DNA of 64,000 nt from Arcanobacterium ihumii (GCF_900604515.1 NZ_UWOS01000003.1:124001-188000); one strand, 5' to 3'; shown: positions 40,201-47,952, counted from the first letter of the stretch. Notes: generated from the sequence alone by a model not told the origin. Made by a program: numbers and translations.

Positions 40201-43142
40201 GGAGTTGTTTTACTTAACGAGACCGTGGAATATCGAGGTTCAAGAACCAGCGGTGTTCCATTTGAATCTTTACAAGCAACATTTAAATTAACCGGAAGAG
40301 CTAGATTATTCCACGATACTACGCGACTTTGAATTGTTAAACCATTTCCTGCAGCAGTGAACGTATTGGTAATCGTCTTCGCAGTATTAGGTGCAGAAAC
40401 AGTAAACTTCTGCGCTTCGACATCCGAACTCCACAAAACCCCCGAAGTTGATATCTGTGGCACATCTTCGCTAAAAGTACAGGTATTGGCATATGGTACT
40501 CCCATGTATCCACTTTGGTCATTAACCTTAGGATCGAGCACCGAGTCCGTAACCTGAGCCTTTAGTTTAAGAGTCTGTCCTTCTGAGATCGCCACATTTC
40601 CTACCAGGGGAACAGAAGAAGTACTACCATCCGAATTCACTACTGTTCGTGTTCCGCAATCAAAATTAATAGAGAAGGACGTAGGCAAACTGACGGTTAT
40701 TCCGTTTTTATTCACAATCTTGGAGAGATCAACCGTACCGAGCTTGTAATCATAGGTATTCGTAACTAATACACGGTTTTGGCTACTATCGAGAGCCGCT
40801 GAGACCTTCATTATAGGTTGTGTTTTAGCATCATCGTTAGTCTTCACAACGGTAACATCATTAGCATCGGTAAACGCCAACTTTGTTCCAGTCAATATGG
40901 TATTTGGATTTTCCGGAACAGCATCTTCATAAATAAGGCAGCTAGCGTCAACCGGTACCCCTTTTATAAGTGAAGGGTTACTTGTATCAGTTGTTATGTT
41001 GAGCGAACCGGCAAGAGAATACTGCCCGCTTGATCCCCAGGTGCATTTATACTGAACAGGAAATGTTTTCCCAATTAAATCGTTTGAACCTGCTGCTGGT
41101 CCCGCATACTGCTTGATAACTTTAACATCGCGAAGTTGGTATGCGTAAGTTGCGTCAATGTGCATCGCGCTAGCAGTGGGAGTTCCACCTTGCGGATAGT
41201 CAGCCAATTTAAAAGAATATGATCCATCAGAGTTTTTAGTCACCGAAGTTCCGTCAATGGTTACAGTGCGCCCCACAAACGTGTACTTTTTCGATTCCGC
41301 ACTTGATAAACCTGTCAGGGGTGTTAGTTGACACTCATGCTCCACAGGTATATCCGTAATGTTCACTGACCCAGAATAGACCGTGCCACTAGGATTTATG
41401 TCAAAACCAATTGTTTTATTTTGTACGGTGGTTCCCACACACGTCAATGAAAAATCGTAGTGGCGTGGGTAGGCAAACTCAGATACTGGATCACCCAAAA
41501 GGCTCTTACTCAAAGACAGGCTACCTGCTCGGTACGTATAGTTATTATTAGCACTCACATCTGAGGTGGTAGCCAGCGTGGTATTGAGGTTAGGCAACGT
41601 GGCAGTATCTTGAGTTCCGCCTTTCCACGTTAAATTTAAATTGATTCCGGGAGGTGTAGCCTGAATTCCACTAGGAAACGTTTCGCTCATTTTACACGAT
41701 GTTCCAAATGGAAGATTGGTGATGCTTTTCGATTCTCCAGCCTTAACAGTCGCTTTCCCACTCAGAGGAATCGAAGGATATGCTTGTGCAAAACTATCAT
41801 TGCTGCACACATAATTGAGTTCAAATGTACGTCCCGAGATCTCATTAAAACTAGCAGCATTACCGTCAAGGGTTTTTCGTAGATTTAATACCGACGGTTG
41901 GAATCGACTCTTCCAATCCACCGAGCAATCAAGTGGTTCATCGTTGATATTAACTGCCCTTAAAATTGACCTATGCGTTGCGGAGTCATAAGTTAAATCG
42001 TACCCAGACGGAAACGGTTTGCCTTCCTCAATTGTTACAGGAGCATTGTTTCCAGCATTACACGTCCACACGGGATTATACCGATCATGCGCGTATTGAG
42101 CATCAGCACCCGAAGCAGTTGATGTAAATACTTGGGTGTCTTGTGGGGTAAGTGTACTGGAATACGGACGATTATAGACACTAAAAGTGCCATCGTTCGT
42201 CTTGGGGATAAGAGTATCCGTTGTACCAACACGACTAAACATTTGATGGTCAAAACTTGTAGCTTGGCCCGTCTCAGCCATTTCATACGAAGTGTCAGCG
42301 GTTGCTTTTCCTGCCACGCGACCAATAGAAATTGCAAGTGCAAACCCGTTCCAAGCACCAACACCTGCATATTTTTCGATTTGAAACTGTGTAGGAGAAT
42401 CTATAGTCGCAACCGCGATACCTTTGATAGTTTCAGAAGTTCTATAACCCTGGCAGTAAAAGTCTCGATTTGAATAGCGCGTATAATTACAAGGATCCGC
42501 AAATCCTGGTTGCACTACTTTATTCAAGGTAGTTTTATTCGTGGTTGTGTCATTATCTGTGATTGACCATGACTCTGTACCTGGAGAAATCTCCGCATCG
42601 AGCACGTTCAGCTTGAAGTAAGATAATTGCTTCCCTGATGAGTCCGTTAGTTTAATGTTCGAAAAATTAAAATAATAATTTGTTGGCCAATGCGATGTCT
42701 TCACGATTGGACTCTGCGCATCTCCTGAGTATGGTATGAAAGTTCGGTAACCGTTTGTTTGTCCAAAAGATGCAGTGCTATCCCACTGAGATGAAACCGC
42801 TGTCACACTCGGCGAACCAAGCCCTGAAGTAGTCCAGCTCAAATCAAACTGTAAAGTCATATCGCCAATTTTGCGAGTATATGTTTTTGTTTGGTTCGGT
42901 GCAGAAATCAAACCCGTAAAATCGATAAAACAAAAACTGTTTGCTTCATCAATCGCTGCGCCGTTACCGATACGCATAGCACAGTCACCGAGATCGTAAG
43001 TTATCGCGGCAGCAGCTTCAGCCTTTTCGTTATTTGGACTCCACGGAGATACGGGTAATAACAGAACGATGACGAATACGAAACTTAAAAAGGTCGCCCA
43101 AGCTTTCACTCTCAGCGATTGAATTTTATTGCGTTTTAGCAT
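37290..43142 (-). CDS. Giant LPQAG-anchored modular surface protein, probable pilus tip adhesin
   Basis: About 1950 residues from ATG 43142, chosen for its GAGGTGA ribosome site; the open frame runs 47 codons further up. A signal segment spans 11-31. A unique N-terminal head (about 45-415) has three Cys pairs. Ten tandem modules follow, each about 140 residues (418-1770). Each starts with a K-containing strand (LRK, LSK, VIK), has a Cys, then a second Cys in a C-x-x-x-E segment, and ends in an NTY-like strand; this is a DUF5979/CnaB-like pattern. A final conserved-repeat-type domain (1771-1900), LPQAG at 1910-1914, a membrane segment and a tail with six Asp complete it. Module names are recalled, not searched. 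Its start overlaps the preceding pilin gene by 17 bases. Confidence 0.88.
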   Translation of the reverse strand: MLKRNKIQSLRVKAWATFLSFVFVIVLLLPVSPWSPNNEKAEAAAAITYDLGDCAMRIGNGAAIDEANSFCFIDFTGLISAPNQTKTYTRKIGDMTLQFDLSWTTSGLGSPSVTAVSSQWDSTASFGQTNGYRTFIPYSGDAQSPIVKTSHWPTNYYFNFSNIKLTDSSGKQLSYFKLNVLDAEISPGTESWSITDNDTTTNKTTLNKVVQPGFADPCNYTRYSNRDFYCQGYRTSETIKGIAVATIDSPTQFQIEKYAGVGAWNGFALAISIGRVAGKATADTSYEMAETGQATSFDHQMFSRVGTTDTLIPKTNDGTFSVYNRPYSSTLTPQDTQVFTSTASGADAQYAHDRYNPVWTCNAGNNAPVTIEEGKPFPSGYDLTYDSATHRSILRAVNINDEPLDCSVDWKSRFQPSVLNLRKTLDGNAASFNEISGRTFELNYVCSNDSFAQAYPSIPLSGKATVKAGESKSITNLPFGTSCKMSETFPSGIQATPPGINLNLTWKGGTQDTATLPNLNTTLATTSDVSANNNYTYRAGSLSLSKSLLGDPVSEFAYPRHYDFSLTCVGTTVQNKTIGFDINPSGTVYSGSVNITDIPVEHECQLTPLTGLSSAESKKYTFVGRTVTIDGTSVTKNSDGSYSFKLADYPQGGTPTASAMHIDATYAYQLRDVKVIKQYAGPAAGSNDLIGKTFPVQYKCTWGSSGQYSLAGSLNITTDTSNPSLIKGVPVDASCLIYEDAVPENPNTILTGTKLAFTDANDVTVVKTNDDAKTQPIMKVSAALDSSQNRVLVTNTYDYKLGTVDLSKIVNKNGITVSLPTSFSINFDCGTRTVVNSDGSTSSVPLVGNVAISEGQTLKLKAQVTDSVLDPKVNDQSGYMGVPYANTCTFSEDVPQISTSGVLWSSDVEAQKFTVSAPNTAKTITNTFTAAGNGLTIQSRVVSWNNLALPVNLNVACKDSNGTPLVLEPRYSTVSLSKTTPSVTIPASQIPEGSSCTVVEPSADPGTRQATSGNTYPISRSVGMHVAATQTDPELNLMYGNLAQINASSIKIGSATVVEMNFYYAYVSSSISASKVVAFDPATQQYISDARKEIKRNREFSVSLECLYPDGVTEFTASGTIVSTKPAINLGELPVGSTCSISEGATTTATGIDVKQQISVNNGSVSDVTANFTVQKDSNSAVITNTYSRRLAPVVLNKRAVLPGSIRDQYSASGVEIPLHTHQFSMDCHDPETGDGSAGALLGTFNGTITGEGTYQFDSIPVGVDCHIAGDHFGPLNLNLTNPDGTQLQAYLKPKQVKWVVDKNDGTAVIDTTFPNDVTESNYFNTLDNGSDGSISNIVDIENTYEYIMTPVKMSKAVEGSIEDLALLSENQQFEFSYQCQAVGYSSSSMGQPGATLPTLLNYSQLSISTSDTPGKQTNSFVSDQAMVPAGSLCTVKESAPVGTPSQLEWKVDQQTITKRVENTTATQSWDFVNHYTRRMVPVRVSTMHAGYIEGAIKDSSGLGYTYTVTCNDPAKTSITNTVLFNNALVVSSVASQGAPGSGEVLQLPAGSDCSINYGGSASLAPSAQLEVTAGSRSPFMRFGTWTATGPDASNPTQNWRDIAPNSVTTDMKSYSRSFTIAPDLTTTSDVAMTVGAQAVYLQDTVDVSVTKTSYGAVADGSSFTFGSDCLADGITHTIKAGESFTIKGVPVNRVCIINEISQTASVAPQLGVDAQGDGIVDAVATNTPATDTEPAKHYSQFTVAPVTDPNDLSQSGSYWSLTLANRYPAIDIEKTIDGALLPAGDSVVLNPYATSMVVHYALTNNGGLPVDTFSLKDPSLAGRTITKDGQTLVVGSDGTIDPMFCGIDNANGYTMQPNEALTCTFTVQLDEPQQSLVDVKGAVTVSAFANGLPVSDSDSFGAQRVWMSLPQAGAISLVVVILTGVGVVVYGLWKNRDDDDDDSATTSDL

Positions 43143-44379
43143 TTCCGTCACCTCTTTCTTCTGTCGTTTCCTCATTGACAATTTGTAATTCCCTATCAGA
43201 TTGAATGCGCTGCGCCTCATTATCACGTTTTCTTCGAGCCACAATGAAAAAGAGCGCTCCAATCGCCACGAGTATTGCTGCACACATAAGTATTTCTTTT
43301 ATGTATGCTCCGGTTTTAGCCAAGATTACAGAAATGGCCGACGACGTGCACCCAGTGGGCGGGCACACACAACCTTCCTCTGGGCACTGTGGTGATGTAA
43401 CCACTGGTTGTGAGACCACTGAAATATTCGCCACATCTGTAGCAGTACCTGCTGCTCCCACGACATTGGCAGTGTCCGCCCAACCATCTGGGAACAGCTG
43501 AGCAGTATTTTTAATTATTTGCTCATCTGAAACATTGCTATCCACTATCGATTGCAATTTAATATGCACTGCAGTTTGTGGGGCGGATAAACGCATTCGA
43601 GCGAGCTTCGCTAAGCCTTGGTTAGTTAACTTGATCGTCACGGTATTCAAATTCGGATCAAATACCACAATGTAGTCTATGTTTTCCGTTAATGTTTCCG
43701 AAGAATTTCCATCTGAAATTACAACGCTAGAAACGCCTTGATATTTGAGCGCAGAATCAAGTTTGCTCGTAACTATATAAGTATGCAGGCTACCGTTCAC
43801 ATCCGGAGCCGGAACATTTGCCTGGATATCCCATTGCACTGGTTCACCTGGAGTGACTCGAGAACTTGGATACGGCGTAATTTTGATCGATAACGGCTGA
43901 TTTTTCGCGTACACTCTTAGGGATTTGTTTCCATCGTCGCGAGTAATAGCCATGTCAGGCACTTCGATAAGAAATGGGCTGATAACCGTATAAGCAACAT
44001 CTCCAACACGCGACGGAATTTCCCTCACTAAATATGTAGCGTCGGGTAACCGCGAAAACAGTGCATCACCTTGGGAATTTGACACTGCTTTTATGGGCGT
44101 TCCCAGCTGATACCCATGAAGGTACGGATTCGTTTTCATCTCTGCTACGAGCGCATCATGATCCGAAGCACGTGAATCTAATACCGGGATAGCTTCAAAA
44201 GAAATCCCTTCCAATGGAGTGCCAGGCGTGTCCCCTTCACCAAGCGTTTTATGGATTGAAACGTCAGTTCCACCATCCGCAAACGATAATGTGGCCGGAA
44301 AAGCAACAAAGAGAAACGCAAATAAAAAACAGCTAAAAGCAAAGGCAATAACTCGTATTGAGCCTGCTCTGTTATACAT
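43126..44379 (-). CDS. LPXTG-type pilin with LAKTG signal (second pilin)
   Basis: About 417 residues from ATG 44379, which has a perfect AAGGAGG site; the frame is open 21 codons further up. A signal peptide ends near SFADGG. A CnaB-like N-terminal domain (VSIHKTLGEG ... LEGISFEAIPV) carries a Lys and a later VREIP Glu of isopeptide type. A pilin-motif-like LRVYAKNQ is present, with Ala where shaft pilins have Pro. An isopeptide-forming shaft-like domain follows. A Cys-rich segment (CPEEGCVCPPTGC) precedes LAKTG, a membrane helix and a basic tail. It may be a minor or basal pilin; its position between a sortase and the giant protein supports that. Confidence 0.85.
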   Translation of the reverse strand: MYNRAGSIRVIAFAFSCFLFAFLFVAFPATLSFADGGTDVSIHKTLGEGDTPGTPLEGISFEAIPVLDSRASDHDALVAEMKTNPYLHGYQLGTPIKAVSNSQGDALFSRLPDATYLVREIPSRVGDVAYTVISPFLIEVPDMAITRDDGNKSLRVYAKNQPLSIKITPYPSSRVTPGEPVQWDIQANVPAPDVNGSLHTYIVTSKLDSALKYQGVSSVVISDGNSSETLTENIDYIVVFDPNLNTVTIKLTNQGLAKLARMRLSAPQTAVHIKLQSIVDSNVSDEQIIKNTAQLFPDGWADTANVVGAAGTATDVANISVVSQPVVTSPQCPEEGCVCPPTGCTSSAISVILAKTGAYIKEILMCAAILVAIGALFFIVARRKRDNEAQRIQSDRELQIVNEETTEERGDGNAKTQ

Positions 44380-45277
44380 TTTCCGCCTCCTTCTTTCTAA
44401 CCACATTTTCTTCTTCAGTGTCTCGATCTTTTTTCTTTCCAAACATCCACCACAAAATGTAGAGCAAGGTCAAAATTGAGATGGTTAAGGCCGCGATCAT
44501 CCATGGCTGCCAAGGACTTGAATAGACTTGCTCAATCGGTCCTTTAGGCAGTTCAACTCGCTCTCCACGAACCAATAGCCTGTGACTATTGATTCCATAA
44601 GGCGTACAAGTCACGAGTGTAATCAAATCTCGGCCATTTTCTGGACGAACATTTTGGATGTCGTTTGGGAGCACTTTTTTGATCTGATCTACTTTATATG
44701 CGTGCTGTTCCCCTAAGATTTCCACAATGAAAATCTCACCCTCTTTTATATGGGTCAGATTATCAAACATCGTGAGCGTTGCAAGGCCAGTATGACCGGT
44801 AAGCACGGAGTGAGTTCCTGCACCGCCGACTGGCAACGCTGTTCCATAGAGATGACCGATACCGTGAGCAAGTGTAGCTTGAGACGTTCCGTGGTAAATC
44901 GGTAAATCAATCCCCACCGAAGGAACCTTTAACCGACCCATCACCGATTCAACATTAAGCTGCGCCAAATATTTTTTATACGCATCCGTACTAGTGTCTA
45001 TTCCATTTACCCAAGGATCAGGAGAGCCTACAGGAGGAAGTTGAGCGTTATACGCTTTAGCTTCCTCCATAAGAGCAGTTTTTTGCTCTGGCAACATCTT
45101 TTTGACGTTTTCCGAATAGCGTTGGGAAATTTGGTTTTGCTCTACATTTTTTACGTGTGTGATGACAACCGGTGAAAGAAGAACCAGAACTCCGAGTAGC
45201 AAGTAAATAACAGATCTCGGGTTACGACGACGGTTACCCACCTTCGTCTTTGTTCTTGTTTTCTTGTCCACCAACAT
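44372..45277 (-). CDS. Class C (pilus) sortase, proximal copy
   Basis: About 301 residues from ATG 45277. The frame is open to 45331, but that would place the start inside an intergenic hairpin, so a start after the hairpin is more sensible. It has an N-terminal membrane segment (VIYLLLGVLVLLSPVVITHV), a class C lid motif DPW (GSPDPWVNG), catalytic His in VLTGHTGLATLTMFDNL, Cys in TLVTCTPYG and Arg in NSHRLLVRG, then a C-terminal membrane segment. It would polymerise the shaft pilin encoded just upstream. It overlaps the next pilin gene by eight bases. Confidence 0.92.
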   Translation of the reverse strand: MLVDKKTRTKTKVGNRRRNPRSVIYLLLGVLVLLSPVVITHVKNVEQNQISQRYSENVKKMLPEQKTALMEEAKAYNAQLPPVGSPDPWVNGIDTSTDAYKKYLAQLNVESVMGRLKVPSVGIDLPIYHGTSQATLAHGIGHLYGTALPVGGAGTHSVLTGHTGLATLTMFDNLTHIKEGEIFIVEILGEQHAYKVDQIKKVLPNDIQNVRPENGRDLITLVTCTPYGINSHRLLVRGERVELPKGPIEQVYSSPWQPWMIAALTISILTLLYILWWMFGKKKDRDTEEENVVRKKEAENV

Positions 45278-45293
45278 CACCAGATTAAGGAGA

Positions 45294-45328
45294 TGTGGTT
45301 GGGGCACCACGTGTACGCCCCAACCACA
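45294..45328 (-). terminator. Intra-operon hairpin between shaft pilin and sortase
   Basis: TGTGGTTGGGG (45294-45304) pairs perfectly with CCCCAACCACA (45318-45328), an 11-pair GC-rich stem beginning eight bases past the shaft pilin stop. The following minus-strand sequence (TCTCCTTAAT) is only mildly T-rich. It fits a leaky terminator or RNA-processing site that would make shaft pilin more abundant than the sortase and minor subunits. Confidence 0.6.
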
Positions 45329-45335
45329 CAATTAA

Positions 45336-46847
45336 CTACGCAGTGGCAGTTTTATTATCACGACGGCTCGTGTAGAAACCACGCGCAAGTAGGGCAAGAC
45401 CGATCAAGAAAATAATGACGATCCCGAAAGCACCTGTTGCTGGTAGTTGACCGAATAATGAGTTCTTCACATTATCTACACTAAGCGAATAGGTGTGCGT
45501 AGCGGCATCCCACGTCTTAATAGGAAGAACTTCTGGGTTTCGAACAAATCCAGTTGGAGCTTTGGTCTCCAAAGCACAGAATTGATTCACAACTGGAGCA
45601 CCATCTGAACCAGCAGAGCTGTATGGAAGACCGTAACCGGTGATGGTGGAATCAGTTGCATTGTCTGCAGTTCCACCAGCGGTTATCAATGTGGCATTCG
45701 TGGTCTGAGGATCCTGCGCTGTTGTGGTTGCAACATTCGAGACAACAAGTGGCGATCCTTGAAGGTCATACTTCCCATCAGAATTTGCATCAGAACACCG
45801 GTAGATTTCAAACGTTGCTCCGTTGAGCTGATCCTTGGTAACACCTGAGGCTGTACTTGTCTTGGTGATCTTGAGATTAGCCAGAATAGTTGCAGTTGCA
45901 CCTGTTTGAACAGAACCGGAGTTTGGAAGCTCAACAGTAGCAGTGTTCTTTACAGTTGCATCAGCAGTCGGAACACTTAAAACCTTAGCCTCAAAGACAA
46001 CTTGGACAGCAAGCGTTGAGTCGCTAACGCGAGCGGTCTGGAGCTTTTGCAAACCCATGGCGGAGAAATTTACACGAAGGGTGTTGGCATCGTAAGTAAG
46101 AGCATAATCCGCTACAGGATCTAGTGTCACAGGACTGGTACCTGTTACCGTCACCTTTGCTGCGGGGGAATTCTGCAACGCTAACTCAGAAATGAGTTGA
46201 TCAACTACGTTGAATCGATCAAGTGTTCCTGCAGGCACAGGAGCTTTAATTGTGTAGGTAAGGTTCTTACCCACGGTAGCCACCGAATCGTTCACCGTTT
46301 TGGTTGGTGTAACATTTTGGTTCTTAGGATAAACGTTAAGATCATACGTCCACGTACCGTTTGCCGGATCAGAATACGGAAGAGTTACGTAAAAAGGTGG
46401 AGCAACTGTATAACCAGTTTTCTGGAGTTCTGTTACACGATACATTGCAACTTTAAAGTTGGTGTTGGTTGCCGTAGAAATCGTCGCTTTACCACCAGCT
46501 GTAGTTACTGTATCGATGTTTGTATAGGTAACGGCAGGGTCATTACCTTTGTCCGCATCCGTCAGCAGTGATGCCGTAGTCCAACCAGCTTGGGTTGAAA
46601 GATCAACCTCATTTACTTTCTCAATCTTAAATTGAGCACCGTCAAGAGGTTTTGCCCCATTCGTAGGAGCAGTCGGAACAGTGTTCGGTGCCGTAGTTTG
46701 GGGATCACCTTCGTACTTATTTATGGTGAGAGAGACGTTATGGTTTACATCCACAACATCAGCGGCAGTCGCCACCTGGATACCAGCCATCGAAAAAGTC
46801 ACAATAAACGCAACAGCGCCAGCAACCCTTTTCTTTAATGTTTTCAT
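45336..46847 (-). CDS. Major (shaft) pilin, SpaH/EbpB-like, LPATG-anchored
   Basis: About 503 residues from ATG 46847, which has a GAAGGA site; the frame extends five codons further. A signal peptide ends near VATAADVV. A CnaB-type N-terminal domain is followed by the pilin motif YDLNVYPKNQ, whose Lys would be the polymerisation residue. Isopeptide-forming middle domains follow, then the E-box CALETKAPTGFV and the sorting signal LPATG with a membrane helix and basic tail. This is the standard set for a sortase-assembled fimbrial shaft. It is the first gene of the pilus operon. Confidence 0.93.
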   Translation of the reverse strand: MKTLKKRVAGAVAFIVTFSMAGIQVATAADVVDVNHNVSLTINKYEGDPQTTAPNTVPTAPTNGAKPLDGAQFKIEKVNEVDLSTQAGWTTASLLTDADKGNDPAVTYTNIDTVTTAGGKATISTATNTNFKVAMYRVTELQKTGYTVAPPFYVTLPYSDPANGTWTYDLNVYPKNQNVTPTKTVNDSVATVGKNLTYTIKAPVPAGTLDRFNVVDQLISELALQNSPAAKVTVTGTSPVTLDPVADYALTYDANTLRVNFSAMGLQKLQTARVSDSTLAVQVVFEAKVLSVPTADATVKNTATVELPNSGSVQTGATATILANLKITKTSTASGVTKDQLNGATFEIYRCSDANSDGKYDLQGSPLVVSNVATTTAQDPQTTNATLITAGGTADNATDSTITGYGLPYSSAGSDGAPVVNQFCALETKAPTGFVRNPEVLPIKTWDAATHTYSLSVDNVKNSLFGQLPATGAFGIVIIFLIGLALLARGFYTSRRDNKTATA

Positions 46848-47392
46848 TTTAGTTTCCTTCACGTGGAATTATTTTGTTCCCTAAGACGATGCCTAAGCAG
46901 AGTGACACCGGCAAACAAAATGCTGTTCGGAAGCATTGAAGCCTAAAAACTCCAATTAACTACGTTTGTAATTTCGTCTTCACTATACAGTCATGATAAC
47001 TAGGGCGCTATACGAATTGGGCTTGTTTTTCACTATATTTACACCAAGAATATTTTAGACAGGTATCCAAAGCGCCCCTCCAAATCGGCATATCTGCATA
47101 TTTTTCCAAAAGGCATCTATCAACAATATATTCATGAACACAAACTTCTCGAGCGTCATATCCATGCTTTAATATATATTTACAGGATGTTTAATTTTTT
47201 ATTATGCATTTTCCTAAAAATGACATAAAGACTATGTAACCAAAAGGTAAAATCAACATTTAAATTTACAACTAAAAACTAATATTTTTTCACCGTTTAA
47301 CTTTTCATGAAGTTTTCAATAATCTTCATGTTTTTCGTGTCACATTTCAAATCTAATGACTCGTCAGTCTTCCTAATCTGCAGACGAAATAC
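46848..47392. other. A+T-rich gene-free region upstream of the pilus operon
   Basis: About 545 bases with no convincing open frame. It must contain the pilus promoter (reading left). A TATAGT hexamer on the minus strand near 46985 could be a -10, but no good -35 pairs with it. CATGAAG (47306-47312) and CTTCATG (47324-47330) form a 7-base inverted repeat, and poly-A/T runs are frequent. The composition differs clearly from the nuo region. Confidence 0.5.
47306..47330. repeat. 7-bp inverted repeat in the pilus upstream region
   Basis: CATGAAG and CTTCATG, 11 bases apart. This is the same half-site spacing as the repeat before the MarR gene, but the sequence differs. Possible regulator site or chance in A+T-rich DNA. 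Confidence 0.3.
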
Positions 47393-47434
47393 AAACAAGT
47401 GGGGACTCCCATTTTTGAGAGTCGCCACTTGTTT
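47393..47434 (-). terminator. Terminator after the bS22-like gene
   Basis: AAACAAGTGG with GACTC (47393-47408) pairs with GAGTC and CCACTTGTTT (47418-47434), giving a stem of about 15 pairs with one mismatch and a T-rich loop. It lies 19 bases past the small gene stop, in the right place to end the regulator/bS22-like transcript. Confidence 0.8.
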
Positions 47435-47452
47435 AAAACGCTTATTCGAAGG

Positions 47453-47551
47453 TCACTTTTTGTTACGACGCTGGTGACGAGTCTTGCGAAGCAATTTACG
47501 ATGCTTCTTTTTCGACATGCGCTTACGACGCTTCTTGATGACGGAACCCAC
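47453..47551 (-). CDS. Tiny basic AURKAIN/bS22-type ribosome-associated protein
   Basis: A 32-residue protein beginning [12 protein letters not shown] and continuing [20 protein letters not shown]. It starts at GTG 47551, five bases after a GGAGG site, and stops with TGA at 47453-47455. More than half of the residues are Lys or Arg. It matches the short actinobacterial AURKAIN-motif proteins identified as ribosomal protein bS22 in mycobacterial ribosomes (recalled). It typically lies beside a BldC-like helix-turn-helix gene, as here. It is easily missed because of its size. Confidence 0.85.
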   Translation of the reverse strand: MGSVIKKRRKRMSKKKHRKLLRKTRHQRRNKK

Positions 47552-47622
47552 TGGCTACCTCCGGAAGTAATGATGTGAACGGAAAATCCGCTTCGTTTAA
47601 CAAATAAATAATACCCTAAAGC

Positions 47623-47838
47623 CTACGCTCCGGAAACTTCACGGCGCTCGTCCTCAGCGCCACCAGCCAATAGCTGATCGAGAGCGGAACGAGGTACGCG
47701 ATAAGAGCTACCAACACGCACGGCAGGCAGTTCGCCAGCATGAACCATGCGATACACAGTCATCCGAGAAACTCGCGTAATCTCGGCAACTTCAGCCACA
47801 GTAAAAAACTGCGGAGCAGAAGGAGGAAACTGAGCCAT
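47623..47838 (-). CDS. BldC-like MerR-type helix-turn-helix protein
   Basis: About 71 residues from ATG 47838; a TTG 18 bases upstream is possible. It is essentially one winged helix-turn-helix: FFTVAEVAEITRVSRMTVYRM, then AGELPAVRVGSSYRVPRSALDQLL. This is the excisionase/BldC family, which in Streptomyces binds A+T-rich direct repeats cooperatively. It is upstream of and probably cotranscribed with the bS22-like gene, with 71 bases between them. There are no phage genes nearby, so a developmental or housekeeping regulator is more likely than an excisionase. Confidence 0.85.
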   Translation of the reverse strand: MAQFPPSAPQFFTVAEVAEITRVSRMTVYRMVHAGELPAVRVGSSYRVPRSALDQLLAGGAEDERREVSGA

Positions 47839-47932
47839 CCTATTCCGTCCTACCAAGTAAACCAGAGGAATTCTCTAGCAATCCGATGCGTGAAAAGAGC
47901 CCCGTGCCAAAAACCGTGGTGTGTTCCACAGC

Positions 47933-47952
47933 AAATCTCAAAATAAATCTCA
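47933..47952. repeat. Direct repeat upstream of the BldC-like gene
   Basis: AAATCTCA occurs at 47933-47940 and again at 47945-47952, a 12-base period, about 95 bases before the regulator start. BldC of Streptomyces binds head-to-tail A+T-rich repeats, so autoregulation is possible; the period here is slightly longer than described for BldC. Confidence 0.35.

Noticed and set aside
43143-43283. 47-codon upstream extension of the giant surface protein
   Set aside because: It reads inside the preceding pilin gene and puts charged sequence before the signal segment; ATG 43142 has a good ribosome site.
37290-46847. Pilus locus as part of a prophage, ICE or transposon
   Set aside because: No integrase, transposase, tRNA boundary or flanking direct repeat is visible; the lower G+C alone is not enough.
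47623-47838. Excisionase of a mobile element
   Set aside because: The short winged helix fits, but there is no integrase or phage gene nearby, and the pairing with the bS22-like gene fits the BldC-type housekeeping locus.
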